Assembly: GCA_936432065.2 (NCBI GenBank)
Contig: OW386293.2
Location: 19,976,234 to 20,040,233, forward strand
Reading direction: 5' to 3'
DNA: 64,000 nucleotides
Source: Rutpela maculata
Taxonomy: Eukaryota; Arthropoda; Insecta; Coleoptera; Cerambycidae
The notes below the pieces were generated by a model. That model worked only from the letters and a program-made list of their open reading frames with translations. It had not been told where the DNA came from and did not search any database. Shown piece after piece: positions 23,158 to 35,886 of the stretch (its first letter is position 1; each line of letters begins with the position of its first letter). A program made the position numbers and the translations under genes.

Positions 23158-24172
23158 TATTTCCACATCCAGTGGGAGTATAGTAACGCAGAAAAAAAAT
23201 TTTGAAACATTTTTTTGTTCAAATAGGCTTAAGGTGTCATGAAATGTCCAGATTTTAAGTTAGATCAAAAAAAAATCTGTCTGTCTGTTTGTCTGAATCG
23301 CTTAAGGTATTGACTTGAAATTTGGTACATGTATGTATTTTAATGAGATCTGGAACTAGATTATATTTTGATCTTATTCCGTTGAAAAGTTGGGGGGTAA
23401 ATGGGGGCTAAATAGATAAAGCAAGAAAGTAAAAGTCCATAAAAATGGTATTTAGTATATATAAGATGTGGCATATTATTTCCACATATTTTCGAAAGTT
23501 CGACGGAGTAGGGTATTATAGTAGGTCCTAGCCCTCCTCTCTACACCCTTTTTGTGACGTCACAGCGAGCATGGTTTGGGGGACAATTCGTGGGTAATTG
23601 AGGGTAATTAATGGGGGTAATTAGCGGATAAGAGTATAAGAGTAATTAAGGATGGTTAAGGGTAATTGAAGGTAATTAGGCAAAGGCCGGACAAAGTGGA
23701 ATAAGGTCGGATAAAGTGGGAATTAGTGGAGGTAATTAGTGGGTAATTAAGGGTAATTAATGGGAGTAATTAGCGGATAAGAGTATAAGAGTAATTAAGG
23801 GTGATTAAGGGTAACTGAAGGTAATTGGGCAAAGGAGGGACAAAGTGGAACAAGGTCGGATAAAGTGGGAATTAGTAGGGGTAATTAGTGGGTGGTGGTG
23901 GTGGTAATTAAGGGTAATTAGCGGGTAATTAATGGTAATTAGGGGAAGGTGGGACAAAGTAGAATATAGTGGAGGAATTAGCGGGTAATAAGGGGTAATT
24001 AATATGTAATTGAGGGGGTTATTAGGTAAAATAAATCTTTTAAGTGCGATTTGTGTAATAAAATATTTAATATACAGGTTAACTTAAAATATTGTTGTTT
24101 TATGAATTCTTCTTCGTTGTGAGAGACTTGGATGGAAAATCTGGATGAGGAAGTAGTGACTTCTTGGGCAGC
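23158..24172 (+). mobile_element. TTCCAC-family TIR repeat, copy C, with expanded GGTAATT block
   Basis: Its left end (ATTTCCACATCCAGTGGGAG) and right end (CTGGATGAGGAAGTAGTGAC then CTTGGGCAGCGG) match copy B. The central part differs. Instead of the CACCC strip it holds a degenerate minisatellite (about 23585-24030) made of GGTAATTA, GGGTAATT and ACAAAGTGGAAT units, with a longer-range repeat of about 135 bp. No gene. Confidence 0.65.
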
Positions 24173-25452
24173 GGCTTTTTAGTTTATTTCATATTTATCC
24201 CATTATTTGAGGAATTTTAGAGTAGGAAAAGTTTTGATGGTAAAATATTTGGATTCAACGCATCAAAATACATATAAAATGATATATCTGGTCATTAGAA
24301 AAGTTGTACGCTATATAAGAAAAAGGATTGAGCAATGTACTCGGAATAATGGTGGTTACATTGTCTTTATTGAAGATTATTTGCTAAAAAATGGTAGGTA
24401 TGTATGAATTAGAATTTTTGCCTTAACAAATAAATAATTATTTTGTTGTAAAATTAATTCAAACTAGTGCAATGCATTATTCTGAATAAAAAAGAAGAAT
24501 ATATTTTCTTCATTTGAGAATCCGTTTTAGACAAAAAATATTTTTAGTTGAAAAAATTGTTTCTTTGACGGCTCCTATCTCAAACGCCTTTGGATCTACT
24601 ACGATGTAATCTTGTACAAAGGGGTTTCTAAAGGTGCTGATTAGGAATATCCTACTAGTTTTTTTCTAAAGAACTCGCTAATACTTTTTTTTTCAAAATC
24701 GACCCCCATTTTCCATCCTAGAATCGGACGCCTCTAATTAAAATCAAATGGGGTTACATCTAAATATTTACTTATACCTATTAAGAAACAAAAAAGAGAA
24801 CCAAAATTCACCACCAAAATTTCAAAATATTCGGATATCAGAAGAGCGAGATATGAGGGTGGATCCATGAAAGGTGGAACACACTGTACATAATATGCAC
24901 AAAGTAGCTGTTCAATAAGAATATTATAGAAAGAGTCTCTCAAGTTTAAAAATTTATGAATATTTTATAACGACGCGACCTTCTACTTAGGATGGAGCTA
25001 TACCTATTTGTGTATAGAATTAGAAATTATCTTTTGACACGATTGCATGATCCGAATACTGAATAAGGATGTTTGCATAATGCGGCCCATGTTCGTAAAA
25101 CAAATATTTCTAAAGGCGGAAGGAAAGGTCGACTCTGGCAATATTACAAGAAAACTGAATGAATTTTTGCCGTAGTATGTCATAATCCTGTAATTGATAT
25201 ATTCACACATCCGGTGGATTAAAATGAGAAGATTATCAATCATCGTTTCGGCTGCAAGAATAGGAAATAAACAACGTGACATTGTAGAACTCGACAAGCA
25301 CTATATAGGGTAAAGTGTTTTGCTGGGAGTGATCTATCAAAACTATGTCATCATTATCGTAAACTAAATAATTTTGTTTGAATGTTTAATAAATTATTTA
25401 TCAAGTTAGTACTTAAATGACAAGTACAGCAAATTAGGTTTTTTATAAATTT
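24173..25452. other. No recognised gene
   Basis: AT-rich sequence. Near 24870-24891 a segment GGTGGAACACACTGTA resembles a mariner-type terminus, unpaired. The minus-strand frame 25004-25297 has no recognised motif. Confidence 0.35.
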
Positions 25453-25997
25453 ACTATTATATTCTAGGAGCTAGTGTCGAAAAGTGAAAAATTTATCAAA
25501 CCACCAACCGAAGTGGTCTGATGATAGTATTCGTCCAAACAAGCAAACTTGTGTTTTGTGAATATGGGCCTTAAGGGCCGGCAATTTATATTGCGGGCCT
25601 GTGAAAAATTGAACGTATTTCATCGTAATCAGACCACTAGGTTCCTCGGTTTGAGTGTAGTTGTAGGTGAAAGGATTGCATCGATACAGTCAGCAAGAGT
25701 TTTCTCATTGAGCGTTTCGATTCGTGCATTCAGAAAAAAAAAATCGAATCGCATTGTAATCAAATCGGCCAAAGTTTGCAGCAAATGTTTTCAGCTGTCC
25801 AAAAAATAAAAGAAATACTACAGGCGGAAATTTTGAAACCCAAAACTACCCCAATGGGGTAGTTTTGGGGGGATTGAATTTAATAAAAATTCTCGCCGAT
25901 GATAATATAATGTTTTATAGAATGTTTGGAGTATGTAAAAATTTAGGCGATAGTTTTTAGCTTGAATTCCTTGTTTGACGACATTTACAGTGTAGAC

Positions 25998-28900
25998 TAG
26001 GGTGGCCCATCTCTATAGGGGGTGAATTTTTTTTGCGTATTTTTTAAGTCTCACCCCACGAAAATATACTATTATACTAGGAATAATTTATGTCAAAGTT
26101 TCAGATAATTCGGTGAACGGTAACCCGTGCCGCATTCAGGTAGAAATTTGTAGATAAGATTTTATTACGGTAATACACTTAAATTTTACTTAAAATACAA
26201 ATATCTACCTCTTTTCTCATAATGTTTTATTGGTGTAATTATTTCCTAGAAATTATTTGTTTTGGAAGTTTGGAAATATAATGCACCTACGGTAGGTTTT
26301 TATGTCAGTTTGCAATTGTGTTTTACAGTGGTGACATTATAAGTTCTAGCATACGTTCCTTTTTGAAAAAACATTTAACGATGGCTGATGTTAGATCCTT
26401 ACGAAAGGATACTTTCATTTACTTAGTTGGACACTATTCGTCACAAATCATTGGCAATAAATTGCCGTCTAATAGACAAGTATTACAAGTGCTCTTTTAT
26501 AACATTCGTGAAGTGAAGCTAAGTGTACATGAAAGTGCTAAATTAACAATAAAAGAGGTGTCAGTTTGGGATAAAGCTCGCATTCCGACACGTCAGGATT
26601 TTCATTGTGTTAAACAACTAGATAAACTTTATGCAGAGTGGAGGAACTTATAAAAATCGGCTAAAAGGGCCAGTGCGGGAGTAAAGAAAAAAATTTCGTT
26701 GAAAAATTGGACGATCTCTTTGACATTTCTCATGCAAATGCATTGGAGTTGATGAAAATAGATGAAGATAAGCAGTTTTTAATTAACCAAAGAAAAAAGG
26801 GACGTCCTGGATTTATGCATGGTATTGATTACCAACTTGCTTCTCAAGAAAAATCAGCTGAGGAGAAATTACAGAAATTATCCGAACGAATGCAACGAAG
26901 TCAACAAGAAAAAGCTAGATTAGAGGAAACAGTCACCTGTCCATCATCAAGTAGTAATTCAGCCTACTCCAACGAAAATGAAGATGAAATAATCGAAGCC
27001 CAAGAAGAGTTGTTACAAGACCAGCCTGGCCCGTCACAGCCAAAAAGAGGAGATTGTATGGAACATGTAACATCATCACACCAAAAATAGCCGCTGCATT
27101 TGATGCTTGCAAAATAAGCGACAGGTATGGAGTCCATATTTTGACGGCAGTAGCAGAAGCACTAGGACATGACACCACATCTTTGTCCATCAGCAGAACC
27201 ACACTTCAGCGCTCTAGACAACGCATCCGCGAAGAAAGAGCTGAAATATTAAAAACTGCCTTCGGTAATTCTGAATTGCCGGCCCCAGTCATCCATTGGG
27301 ATGGAAAACTTTTACCTTCTCTCACTGGAATGGGAAATATCGATAGACTTGCTATCTTAGTTACTAGTGGAGATATTGAACAACTACTTGGAGTACCAGC
27401 TTTGCCCAATTCAACTGGAAGAGAACAGACTGAAGCAGTTTATGATGTGCTTTGTGACTGGAATTTGAACGAAAAGGTAATAGCTTTGTGTTGTGATACA
27501 ACAGCATCAAATATGGGTTATATAAATGGGGCAGCCACACTATTGCAACAAAAATTAGAAAGAGATATTCTATATTTTCCTTGTAGACATCATATTTTTG
27601 AAGTGGTTTTGAGAAGTGTGTTTGACACAAAAATGCCTTCCTCATCTGGTCCAAATGTGCCACTATTTAAATGTTTTAGGGAATTTTGGCCTAAAATAGA
27701 TCAAAATAAACTAAAAACTGGATTTCAGGTATCAAAAATTAAACACATTTTACAACCAGTTAAAGCCGAAATTGTAAAGTTTCTAAATGCAGCTTTAACT
27801 TTGCAACAGCCTCGTGATGATTATAAAGAATTTTTAATGCTTTCTAAACTTTTTGTTGAAGAAGAGCCCACTCACACGACATTCTATCAACCAGGGGCAT
27901 TTCATCATGCACGTTGGATGGCCAAAGCCATTTACTGTCTAAAAATATTTTTTTTCCAAGATCAGTTCCAACTAACTAAAAAAGAAAAATAGGTATTGAA
28001 GATATATGCCTCTTTATTGTAAAGGTTTATGTAAAGGCCTGGTTTACAGCGTCATTTGCTAGTAAAGCACCGCTTCATGACTTAGACTTTTGTAAAGAAC
28101 TCATTAATTATCAAAATATTGACAAAGAAATATCTCAAGCCGCAATTAGGAAAATAGTGAATTATTTGTGGTACCTTAATTCAGTAAATGTTGGCTTATC
28201 TTTCTTTGATGACGATATTTCAGTTACCACTAAAAGAGAAATGGTTAAAGCTTTGAATAGGAAAGCACCAAATCAAGAGGGTATTAAACGACTTATGATT
28301 AGTAACATTACTGATGTTGAAAACAAGGAAATTCAGGACTTCATATGCGAGAACACTAAACAGTTTTTTCAAAAATTAGGTTTGTCTATGGATTTTTGGA
28401 AAATGATCCAACAACATGGAGGGAAAATGAAAGTTATACCCGATGTTTCAATATTGTAAACAAAATTAAAGTTGTAAATGATGCCGCTGAGAGAGGAATC
28501 AAACTTATTACTGACTATAATGACATTTTAACAAAAAATGAAGACCAAAAACAGTTTTTACTCCAAGTTGTAAATGATTATAAATCACAGTTTCCAAATG
28601 TAAAAAAAGAAACCCTGTCGCATGCTTTGGCCTAGTGCAAAAAATATTGTTTTTATTACTATATGTCTTGTAGATTTAGGATAATATTTGGTACTATGTA
28701 AGAAAAGAACGTTTCATAATAAAATACACAAAGATAAAACTAGAGTTTTATTTCAAAAACTTCTAGTCTAGTTTTCTTAGACTACGAATTTACAGTAGTA
28801 TGACACATGTCATAGTCACAACAGATAATGTCTTTGATATTTGTATGACTTGATTAGTCATTCTAAAGATAAATGTTGCTGATTAAAAAAAAAACAATGC

Positions 28901-29084
28901 ATCAACCAAAGAATGTAAATAATTCCATTTACGTTTATTATTGCATAATAATGCATTCTGCGGCACCCTTTGCCTTCAATTTGCCTCAATAATATTTTGA
29001 GGAGACCTTTTTTTTCTTCAAATGGAACCATTTGCAGGGGTGAGAAATAAAAAATTTCGATTTCGAAAAAGATGGGCCACCCTA
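25998..29084 (+). mobile_element. hAT transposon, 3,087 bp, degenerate
   Basis: TIRs TAGGGTGGCCCATC and GATGGGCCACCCTA match at 14 of 14 positions. The flanks are identical 8-bp GTGTAGAC at 25990-25997 and 29085-29092. TIR sequence and 8-bp duplication both fit hAT. The element carries one plus-strand gene, now broken, occupying 26318-28635. It inserted into the loop of the foldback at 25453-29520. Confidence 0.85.
26318..28635 (+). pseudogene. hAT-like transposase gene, broken by a stop and frameshifts
   Basis: The reading runs through four or five frames. The first (26318-26653) ends with LDKLYAEWRNL and a stop. A shifted block follows with LDDLFDISHANALELMKI and KGRPGFMHGID, then a Gln/Glu-rich coiled-coil-like region. 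A further shift near 27050 leads to TPKIAAAFDACKISDRYGVH, VIHWDGKLLPSLTG, CCDTTASNMGYINGA and LYFPCRHHIFEVVL. Shifts near 27990 and 28400 lead to the C-terminal VVNDAAERGIKLI and a stop at 28633. D-T-T-A-S-N followed by C-R-H-H resembles the second Asp and the C-x-x-H region of hAT-type RNase H-like transposases. Similar proteins are abundant repeats in insects. The host element's TIRs and 8-bp duplication support the class. Confidence 0.75.
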
Positions 29085-29520
29085 GTGTAGACCTGGATGT
29101 TATGCTCATAATTGCCCCAATAACTCTTCGTTCCCTCTTTCAAAATTCCCGCCAATTACATTTCTTTCATTTTTTGGACAATTGAAAATTTGCCACAAAC
29201 TTCGGCCGGTTTGATTACAACTCAATTCGGGTTGTCTTTTCTGAGTGCGTGCACCGCAACGCTCAATGAGAAAACTCTCGCCGACTGTATCTATGCAATC
29301 CTTTCACCTACAACTACAGTCAAACCGAAGAACCTAGTGGTTTGATTACGATGAAATACGTTCAATTTTTCACAGGCCCGCAATATAAATTGCCGGCCCT
29401 TAAGACCCATATTCACAAGAAACAAGTTTGCTTGTTTGGACGAATACTATCATCAAACCACTTCAGCTAGTGGTTTGATAAATTTTTCACTTTTTGACAC
29501 TAGCTCCTAGAATATTAGTA

Positions 29521-30048
29521 TAGTTCATGACGTCGATTGTGGCGATTCGGCTACCAAGTCAATTATTACTCTTGCTGACAAAATACCTTATTATAGCAAG
29601 TTAAATTTGATTATTTTTATTTTCAAAAATTAGTGAAAGTCCATTCTGTCGCTCCGTGCATAATTCGTTTCAGAAAAAACATTTATTCTATATTTTTTTA
29701 AAAAATCATTCTAAAATAACGTACCTAATTTCATATCCTTTCATAATATACAAACACTCCAACCGTTTAAACCTCCGTTCGACAATCCGATTAAAGAACT
29801 TATACCTAGATACAAAATGTGTATTGGTTTGTTTGTTACAGAGATAGTCACAGACACTTTAGTTGCAAACATCCCATAAGTTCCTGATTCGCTAGTCGGT
29901 CTATTCGCGGCCGTTTCGGACACGATCGGTTCAGTTCGATTATCATAATCTCAGTTTGACGTGTCCGCTACTAATGTTAATAAATGGTTTTCGTGTTTTC
30001 CGATCAAAAAGTGGTGAATAAGTCATATTTACATAGTTTAGTGATAAA
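29521..30048 (+). promoter_or_regulatory. Possible promoter/leader of the THAP-like exon
   Basis: The stretch 29830-29990 is less AT-rich than its surroundings and has several CpG. It contains two TCAGTT sequences (near 29931 and 29951) that fit the arthropod initiator consensus TCAGT. No TATA box at the expected distance is convincing. This is suggestive only and rests on the exon downstream being real. Confidence 0.25.
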
Positions 30049-30113
30049 ATGGTGAAGTTCTGTGTCGCTTGCAGAAAGCAGTTTAGAAAAAAAGAAAATC
30101 GATCGTTTCATAA
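30049..30113 (+). CDS. Candidate first exon of a THAP-type zinc finger protein
   Basis: An ATG at 30049 opens MVKFCVACRKQFRKKENRSF followed by HK. The exon ends at AA before GTAAGTAGG, a strong splice donor at 30114. THAP domains are DNA-binding C2CH zinc fingers that begin with a short N-terminus, a C-x2-4-C pair and, about 10-15 residues on, a (S)FH(R/K)FP segment. The visible part fits this start, with C5 and C8 and SFHK, and insect THAP genes are often split at this point. The downstream exon is not visible because a LINE occupies 30560-32330. It could belong to a host gene or to a P-type transposon, since P transposases also carry THAP domains. Confidence 0.35.
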
Positions 30114-30289
30114 GTAAGTAGGTATAAACTTCATAGTCGTAACATGATGGGGTTCAGTTTACAGTTGTGGTAAGGTGAATAGCAATTAAATTTTAATATA
30201 TTTTCAATACATATTTCCCCTGTAGAAATCGTGTTAATTCCTTTTTTCGTGCCTAAGAAAAAGTCACATGATTAATGTGGAAGATTGAC

Positions 30290-32330
30290 AATAAATAATA
30301 ATAATAATAATTTATTATGCATATAGAAAAGAAATAACAAAACTTTACAAAGAAATACATAATATCAAATATATGCAACAATGGGACAAGGCATTGCATT
30401 GCATTTTTCAGCCTTGCCCTTGGGAAATAATATATATCATACATAAATACGTAATTCATTAACAATACTAAATCATTATATGTAGCAGTAGTAATAAATG
30501 ACAAGTATTAATATTTAATATATCGAAAATAAAAATATATTTACATATACATACAGACATACATACACATATACATTTAAGGAAGAAGAAAATAGGCTAC
30601 TAATCAAAATCAGGGCAGTAACGCCTTTTGTTTATTCAAAAGATATTTCCTATATGCTGAGCAAAACTGACCAACAATTGGTAAATCAAAAGTAGCTCTG
30701 GAGATATTGATAAGAGTACAGGCTATATACTCGAAATATTTTTCAAACTTTGCGCCGTTATGTTGAGGTATCGCATACAGATCTGGATTTCGTATATTGA
30801 TTGTGTGAATACTGGATTGTTTTATTAATAGTTTAGATAGGTAAATTGAGGTATTGAAATTTATTGTTTGGAATATTAAAGTTGCATGCAGATCTATATT
30901 CGATTTTTAAGATTCCTCGAGTATTGTAATGTGGGGTCACGTGATCACGTCTATTGATATAGAAGTAGGAGAATCGTAAGCAAAAATTTTGAAGCACTTG
31001 TATTTTATTTTTTAAGACATCAGTAAGATAATTAAAGTAAACAGGAATACCATATTCCATATTGCCCAAGATAATTGCGTTTACGAGTCTCCACTTCGAA
31101 TCTTGCAGTAGAACATATTTATACTTCCACAGTACATTAAATTTAAAGTAACATATGCTCAATTTTTTTAACACGTAATTTTCAAATGTTAAATTTTGTT
31201 CTATAATGACTAATATTTTTTTCTCACTACTGAGTTCAATCACAAAATTATTCAGTGTTATATTTACTGTTTGATTTTCTTCTGCTTTTTGAACTAAAAT
31301 CCTAGATTTTAGATGCGTTCGGTTGCAAACCATTTCGTTTAGACCACGCACTTATTATTTCGAGATTTTCATTTAACTCGTGAATCACCAATTTCACACC
31401 TTGTGGATAGCACGACGTAAATCTGGGTGTCCTCAGCATATAGGTCTATGTTCCAGTCATAGGTAATTATATTGGCAAATCAGAAGAAAACATTATATAG
31501 TAGTGGCCCAAGTATACTGCCTTGTGGTACACCTGATTTCACAACACTTTCATTTGAAATTGAGTTTTTTATTTTAACACGTTGAGTGCGTTCACTTAAA
31601 TAGTTGTTAAACCATTATAAGAAAGTAGACCTTATTCCGTAATATTTTAATTTTGCCAGCAAAAGTATATGATTGATGACATCAAATGCCTTACAAATGT
31701 CAAGTAAGGTTAAATAAGTTATTTTTGAGTTGTCCATTTTCTAGTTATATCATTTGTTATTTTAATTAGAGCAGTGTTAGTGCTATGGTGTTTTCTGAAT
31801 CCTGATTGCTCTTCGGTAATATTTTATTTATTGTCATATGATTTGACAGCTCCTTTTCTATAATTTTTTCTAACAATTTAGACATTGTAGGAAGTATATT
31901 AATTGACCAAATTCCGTTGCTTTGGATACTTTGGGAAGCGGTAATATGATGGATCTTTTCCAGACAGATGGAACAGCACTAGTGTGTAAGGAAGTGTTTA
32001 TTATATGCGTTAGGGCGATTTTGCAGTGCGGAAAAATAAGCTTCAGCATTTTAAGACTAATTTCATCTATTTCAGTTGCATTAGATTGAATTGAGTATAA
32101 ACACTCTTGCACCTTATCATATGTAACACTCTCTACATTATTTAGAGTTGTAATGTTGAATTTTCAACTTCCGTGCAATAATTTAGAGTCGCTTCGTCGA
32201 TATCATTATGGACAGAACTATTTAAAAAATATTGATTAAGTTCATTCACATCTTGTACACTTGAATCTAGTTCCGATGTAGAAATCATTCCATAATTTGG
32301 CCGGGCTGTGTTTGTTTTCCTCAATTTGAT
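30290..32330 (-). pseudogene. LINE (jockey-like), minus strand, 5'-truncated and decayed
   Basis: Minus-strand blocks in order are: TARPNYGMISTSE near 32290; ATEIDEISLKMLKLIFPHCK with PSVWKRSIILPLPK near 31940-32100 (the segment just before the reverse transcriptase fingers); and SGVPQGSILGPLLYNV near 31520-31560. LYAEDTQIY near 31430 follows (YADD changed to YAED), and then thumb and tail blocks NMEYGIPVYFNYLT and LQNFCLRF (31351-30833). Frames change and stops occur several times. The catalytic Asp change and frameshifts make it dead. The 3' end runs to an (ATT)n microsatellite at about 30296-30322, a common terminus for LINEs. The Y-A-D-D-T-Q-I-Y type block points to the jockey/R1 group. 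Confidence 0.75.
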
Positions 32331-34466
32331 ACCTTATAAATGCTGTTTTTTCATTTCTTATTGCTACAGATAAATAGTTTTTCAAATCTTTATAACAACG
32401 AGATGCATGCATGCCTATTCTTTCGAGCGAAGAATTCGTTAGAATAATTTTACATCTACACTTACCGAAATTGGTATATTGGCTTGAAAGTGGGTACGTA
32501 CCTGTAACGAAATAAATTTAATTAGTACCATAACTATCGTACATGCATCCATTTGCACTTAAAGTAATTGGTGAAAATGATCTAATTAATTCTTTAAATT
32601 GCACAAACGGGTAACACGGGCATTTCATAAATATAAAAGGGTAATAGTACTTAAATTAAACATGCTTGCCGAGTTTTCACTTCATAAAAAAGGCCTGTCC
32701 CTTGATATTAATCAAAACACCACGCCGCGCCAGTCTCTATGCTGAGTTCTAATGAGCAGGGATTTGATGTGATGTATCGCGTTGAATTTTTTACTGTAAC
32801 GATTATACTTAACAACGTTCGAAAGTCACCTTCAAGTTAACAAATCCCCCATGTACGTGACTAGGGATTATTACGACTTTTTATAATCATTTCGTTTATT
32901 TGGAATTTTATCGATTCCTTGTGATTTAAGGGAAAGTATGTAACAAATGGGATGTCGTTTCTAAAACGAAAACGTTGTAGGTAGTTATTTTTCAATGGAG
33001 TAGAGTATGTCAATAATTGCTATTCGTGCACTGTTTGAAATTTTGCTTGTATGTACAGATTATCTCGCTCATTTTTAGCTGACTTCAAAGAAACGAGGCT
33101 ACAAGTTTTATCTGTAGTAGTGGGATAATATCTCGTAGAATTTCCTTGACTTAGGGAAAACCTAGAAATTATTTTCAGTATGTTTTAGCTATCAAAGAGA
33201 GCCTATAGCTAAAATATGTTTATGTGGCGTTGACCAGATATCCTACTTCTTTCAATTTCTTTGATAAATTACTTTTACTTTTTTTTCGTGTTTCTGCTTA
33301 GGTTTTTTTAAATATTTCAGCTCGTATTTCGGCTTCTTTACGTAAAATCGTGATAAAACAATCTTTTTTTAATAAATATAAAACTGAGTCAATTATAATT
33401 ATTAAATTAATTCCTAACCTCAAAAAAAAATTAAAAACCGATTCCATTGACGATTTTTAGTTTTTTTTAAAATACATGCGTTTGACTGCGTTATAATTTA
33501 ACAAAAATTCGTGGAAAACTACTTTTAATGATTTATATACATTATTCTTTTTGCTGTTTGCGAAATTCTACAAAAATTTTCATTTGCTGTTATGGTTTTT
33601 TACGTATACAAAATAGCTTTTTATGTAACCTGTTTTTAAATTCTTTATTTTGTGTATCGAGTGGATGTTAGCGGGACGAGCGAAGCGAGATCCCGCAAAA
33701 TAACACGAATTACACAAAATTGTCTTTCGAAACGTGTTACATACAAGATTTTTTTTTATTCTAAACGTGTAAAAACCGTTTAAACATAAACGAGATAATA
33801 ATTTAAAAATCTTAAAAGTTATAGTTACATAGTTACCTTTCCTGCTGTTATTACACATTATAATTTTAATGTCAAAATCTACATCAACGAGATAACAACC
33901 CTTATATTAATTCCTGTTTTTTTTTATCTTCATGAATCCTGAGATCACTAATTAATCGATCACACGTAATTAAAAGTTGATGAAGGGTGTCTTCATTAGT
34001 TGATTCCCTCTGATACATCCTACTATGATGGGCTCGAGTTTTTCTAAAAGTTTTATTTTTGACCTCCTGGGCCTCTTCTAAAGGTGTTCCTATTGACTTA
34101 GCGATTTCAGTCATATGAACTCTAAATATCGTCAATTTGACATCAGATATGCATTCAGCAACTTCAAAAACAGAATGATGTTAAATTTTTAAATACTTCA
34201 TGGCTATTTGACAGCTAGTTGACAGTTGTCAACTGTCAATATCGGCAATTTGACATCAGATATTAATTCGCGACCTCAAAAGTATGAAGTTAGACATTTA
34301 AATTATCAAAATACTCTTTTTAAAAATGTGATAAAATACGATAAGAAAAATCCGTCCTTGCAGGGATAGTCGCATTAATGGTTAAAAGTAAAAATAAGAA
34401 TCGACTTTGTCCAAATTTTAGCAGTGGTGGAGTAAACTACAGATCTTGACGATTACTTATACCATA
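32331..34466. other. No recognised gene
   Basis: The minus frame 33902-34135 is Glu/Lys/Arg-rich (EIAKSIGTPLEEAQEVKNKT) and looks coding, but I recognise no family; a Myb/SANT-like or MADF-like scrap is a guess. An imperfect palindrome lies at 33647-33721. GACAGTTGTCAACTGTC-like inverted words occur at 34211-34228. Confidence 0.3.
33647..33721. repeat. Imperfect 75-bp palindrome
   Basis: ATTTTGTGTA...TTAGCGGGA on the left pairs with TCCCGCAAAATAA...TACACAAAAT on the right, around a GC-rich centre GACGAGCGAAGCGAGA. There are several mismatches near the middle of the arms. Confidence 0.6.
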
Positions 34467-35751
34467 CCATACCAATGGAGTAACAGCTTGTAATTACTCT
34501 TAAAATTTAGTATTTACAAAGAGAAAAACAAATATACTTTCGTGCCTCCGTAAATCTTGTTCCAATGCCTTGGCACAATTTTTTTTTTTTTGTTGGTTCA
34601 TTATCGAGTAACATCTTCAAACTACAACCAAATTAAAGTTTAAGAATTTTTCTGTTAGAAAAAACATTTGTGCCATGTCTATGCCTGTTAGAAATACCTG
34701 GCACAAAACTTTCTATTTCTCAAAGTCTTATGGTATTACTAATACAATTTATTACAGAAGTATTCAGGGATAAACAAATAATCATCCAATAAACAATCAA
34801 TGATTAAAAAAAAAATGATTTTCATTTATTTGGATATTTTACAAAGTATAGATACATAATACAATGAAATTTTTCTCATATACCGGGTGGCTCAGTCGAT
34901 AGGGACACTCTTGTAACTTTTGAATAGGTAAATAGATTTTTTTCAAATTTGGTGTAGTGATATGGAATGAAATTTCCAATTATATGATGTAAAGACCCAA
35001 AATGGCTGACTTTCGTTTCTATGCAATTTACATGAAAATCAAATTTTGAAATGGGACAAACTATACAGGGTGTAATCAGTTTCATGTCATTAAAAAAAAC
35101 TGGTAATGGGGACCGACTAGACAAACAAAAAACCTTTATGACTTTTTCCCCTAGGGATACTTTCAAAAAACTGACCTAGGTTAACAATTTGAATATTAGA
35201 GTAGGAAACATTTGAGAACCACTTCCTTTGTGGGTCAATGGACGTATACTAGGTATAATTCTACAACTTTTAAATTGTCATAAAAAAGTACAAAGATTAC
35301 CGACCGACTCGTCGCCGGCCGGCACCTTTGATGAGCGCCTCGACCGAACCAATTATAAAAATGTAAATAATTCGTTATTTCTTTTTGCAGAACTGCAAGC
35401 AATTCATAGGCGTAGAAGAGGTTTAAACACAGCATTTATTTACATGTGTGTTTTTTTAATTTAGAAAAAAATATTGGAGCTTTTATTGCTGTTTATAATT
35501 TATCAGATTTAAATGTGATTTATTACCATTTGTAGCCTAAATGAGTGTTCTGGGTTAAGCTTAAAAAAACGAGTAATTATTTCATGACACTGGGAAATAA
35601 AGAGTTAGACGTCTGAGATACGATTACTGAATAATTATGTGTATTTTAAGTTAAGAGAAAACCTGATTTATTTAACGAATTGCCAATCAGGTATCGAAAA
35701 CTAAAATATTCAATAAATCTAGAACTTACCAATAAATTATTTTTGATTTAC

Positions 35752-35886
35752 ATAAATTGTTCGAAATGGCCTCCGTCTGCATCAATACACTTTTCGGCAC
35801 CTCGAACTAAGGACATACGTACTCCGTTCAACACATTTGGTAAATTAGGATCATTTGTTATGGTTTCTATGCACATTAAAATATCA
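35752..35886 (-). pseudogene. Mariner-like transposase C-terminal scrap
   Basis: Minus-strand reading gives ITNDPNLPNVLNGVRMSL then VRGAEKCIDADGGHFEQF, corresponding to the R-x-x-x-C-I-x-x-x-G-G-H-F-E-x-x end of mariner-type transposases with the DUF4817/DDE_3 layout. Only about 45 codons remain and the catalytic region is absent. It lies in the spacer of foldback F3. Confidence 0.65.

Larger units (their letters stand above)
25453..29520. mobile_element. Foldback with about 390-bp arms; loop holds a hAT insertion
   Basis: The left arm (25453-25840) starts ATTCTAGGAGCTAGTGTCGA and is matched along its length by the reverse complement of 29138-29520. Landmarks found in both arms are AAATTTATCAAACCAC, the AAGGGCCGGCAATTTATATT segment and TCATTGAGCG. 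Without the nested hAT the element is about 970 bp. The loop also has a hairpin at 25838-25872 (CCCAAAACTACCCC against GGGGTAGTTTTGGG). The plus frame at 25549-25809 is arm sequence, not a gene. No clear target duplication. Confidence 0.75.
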
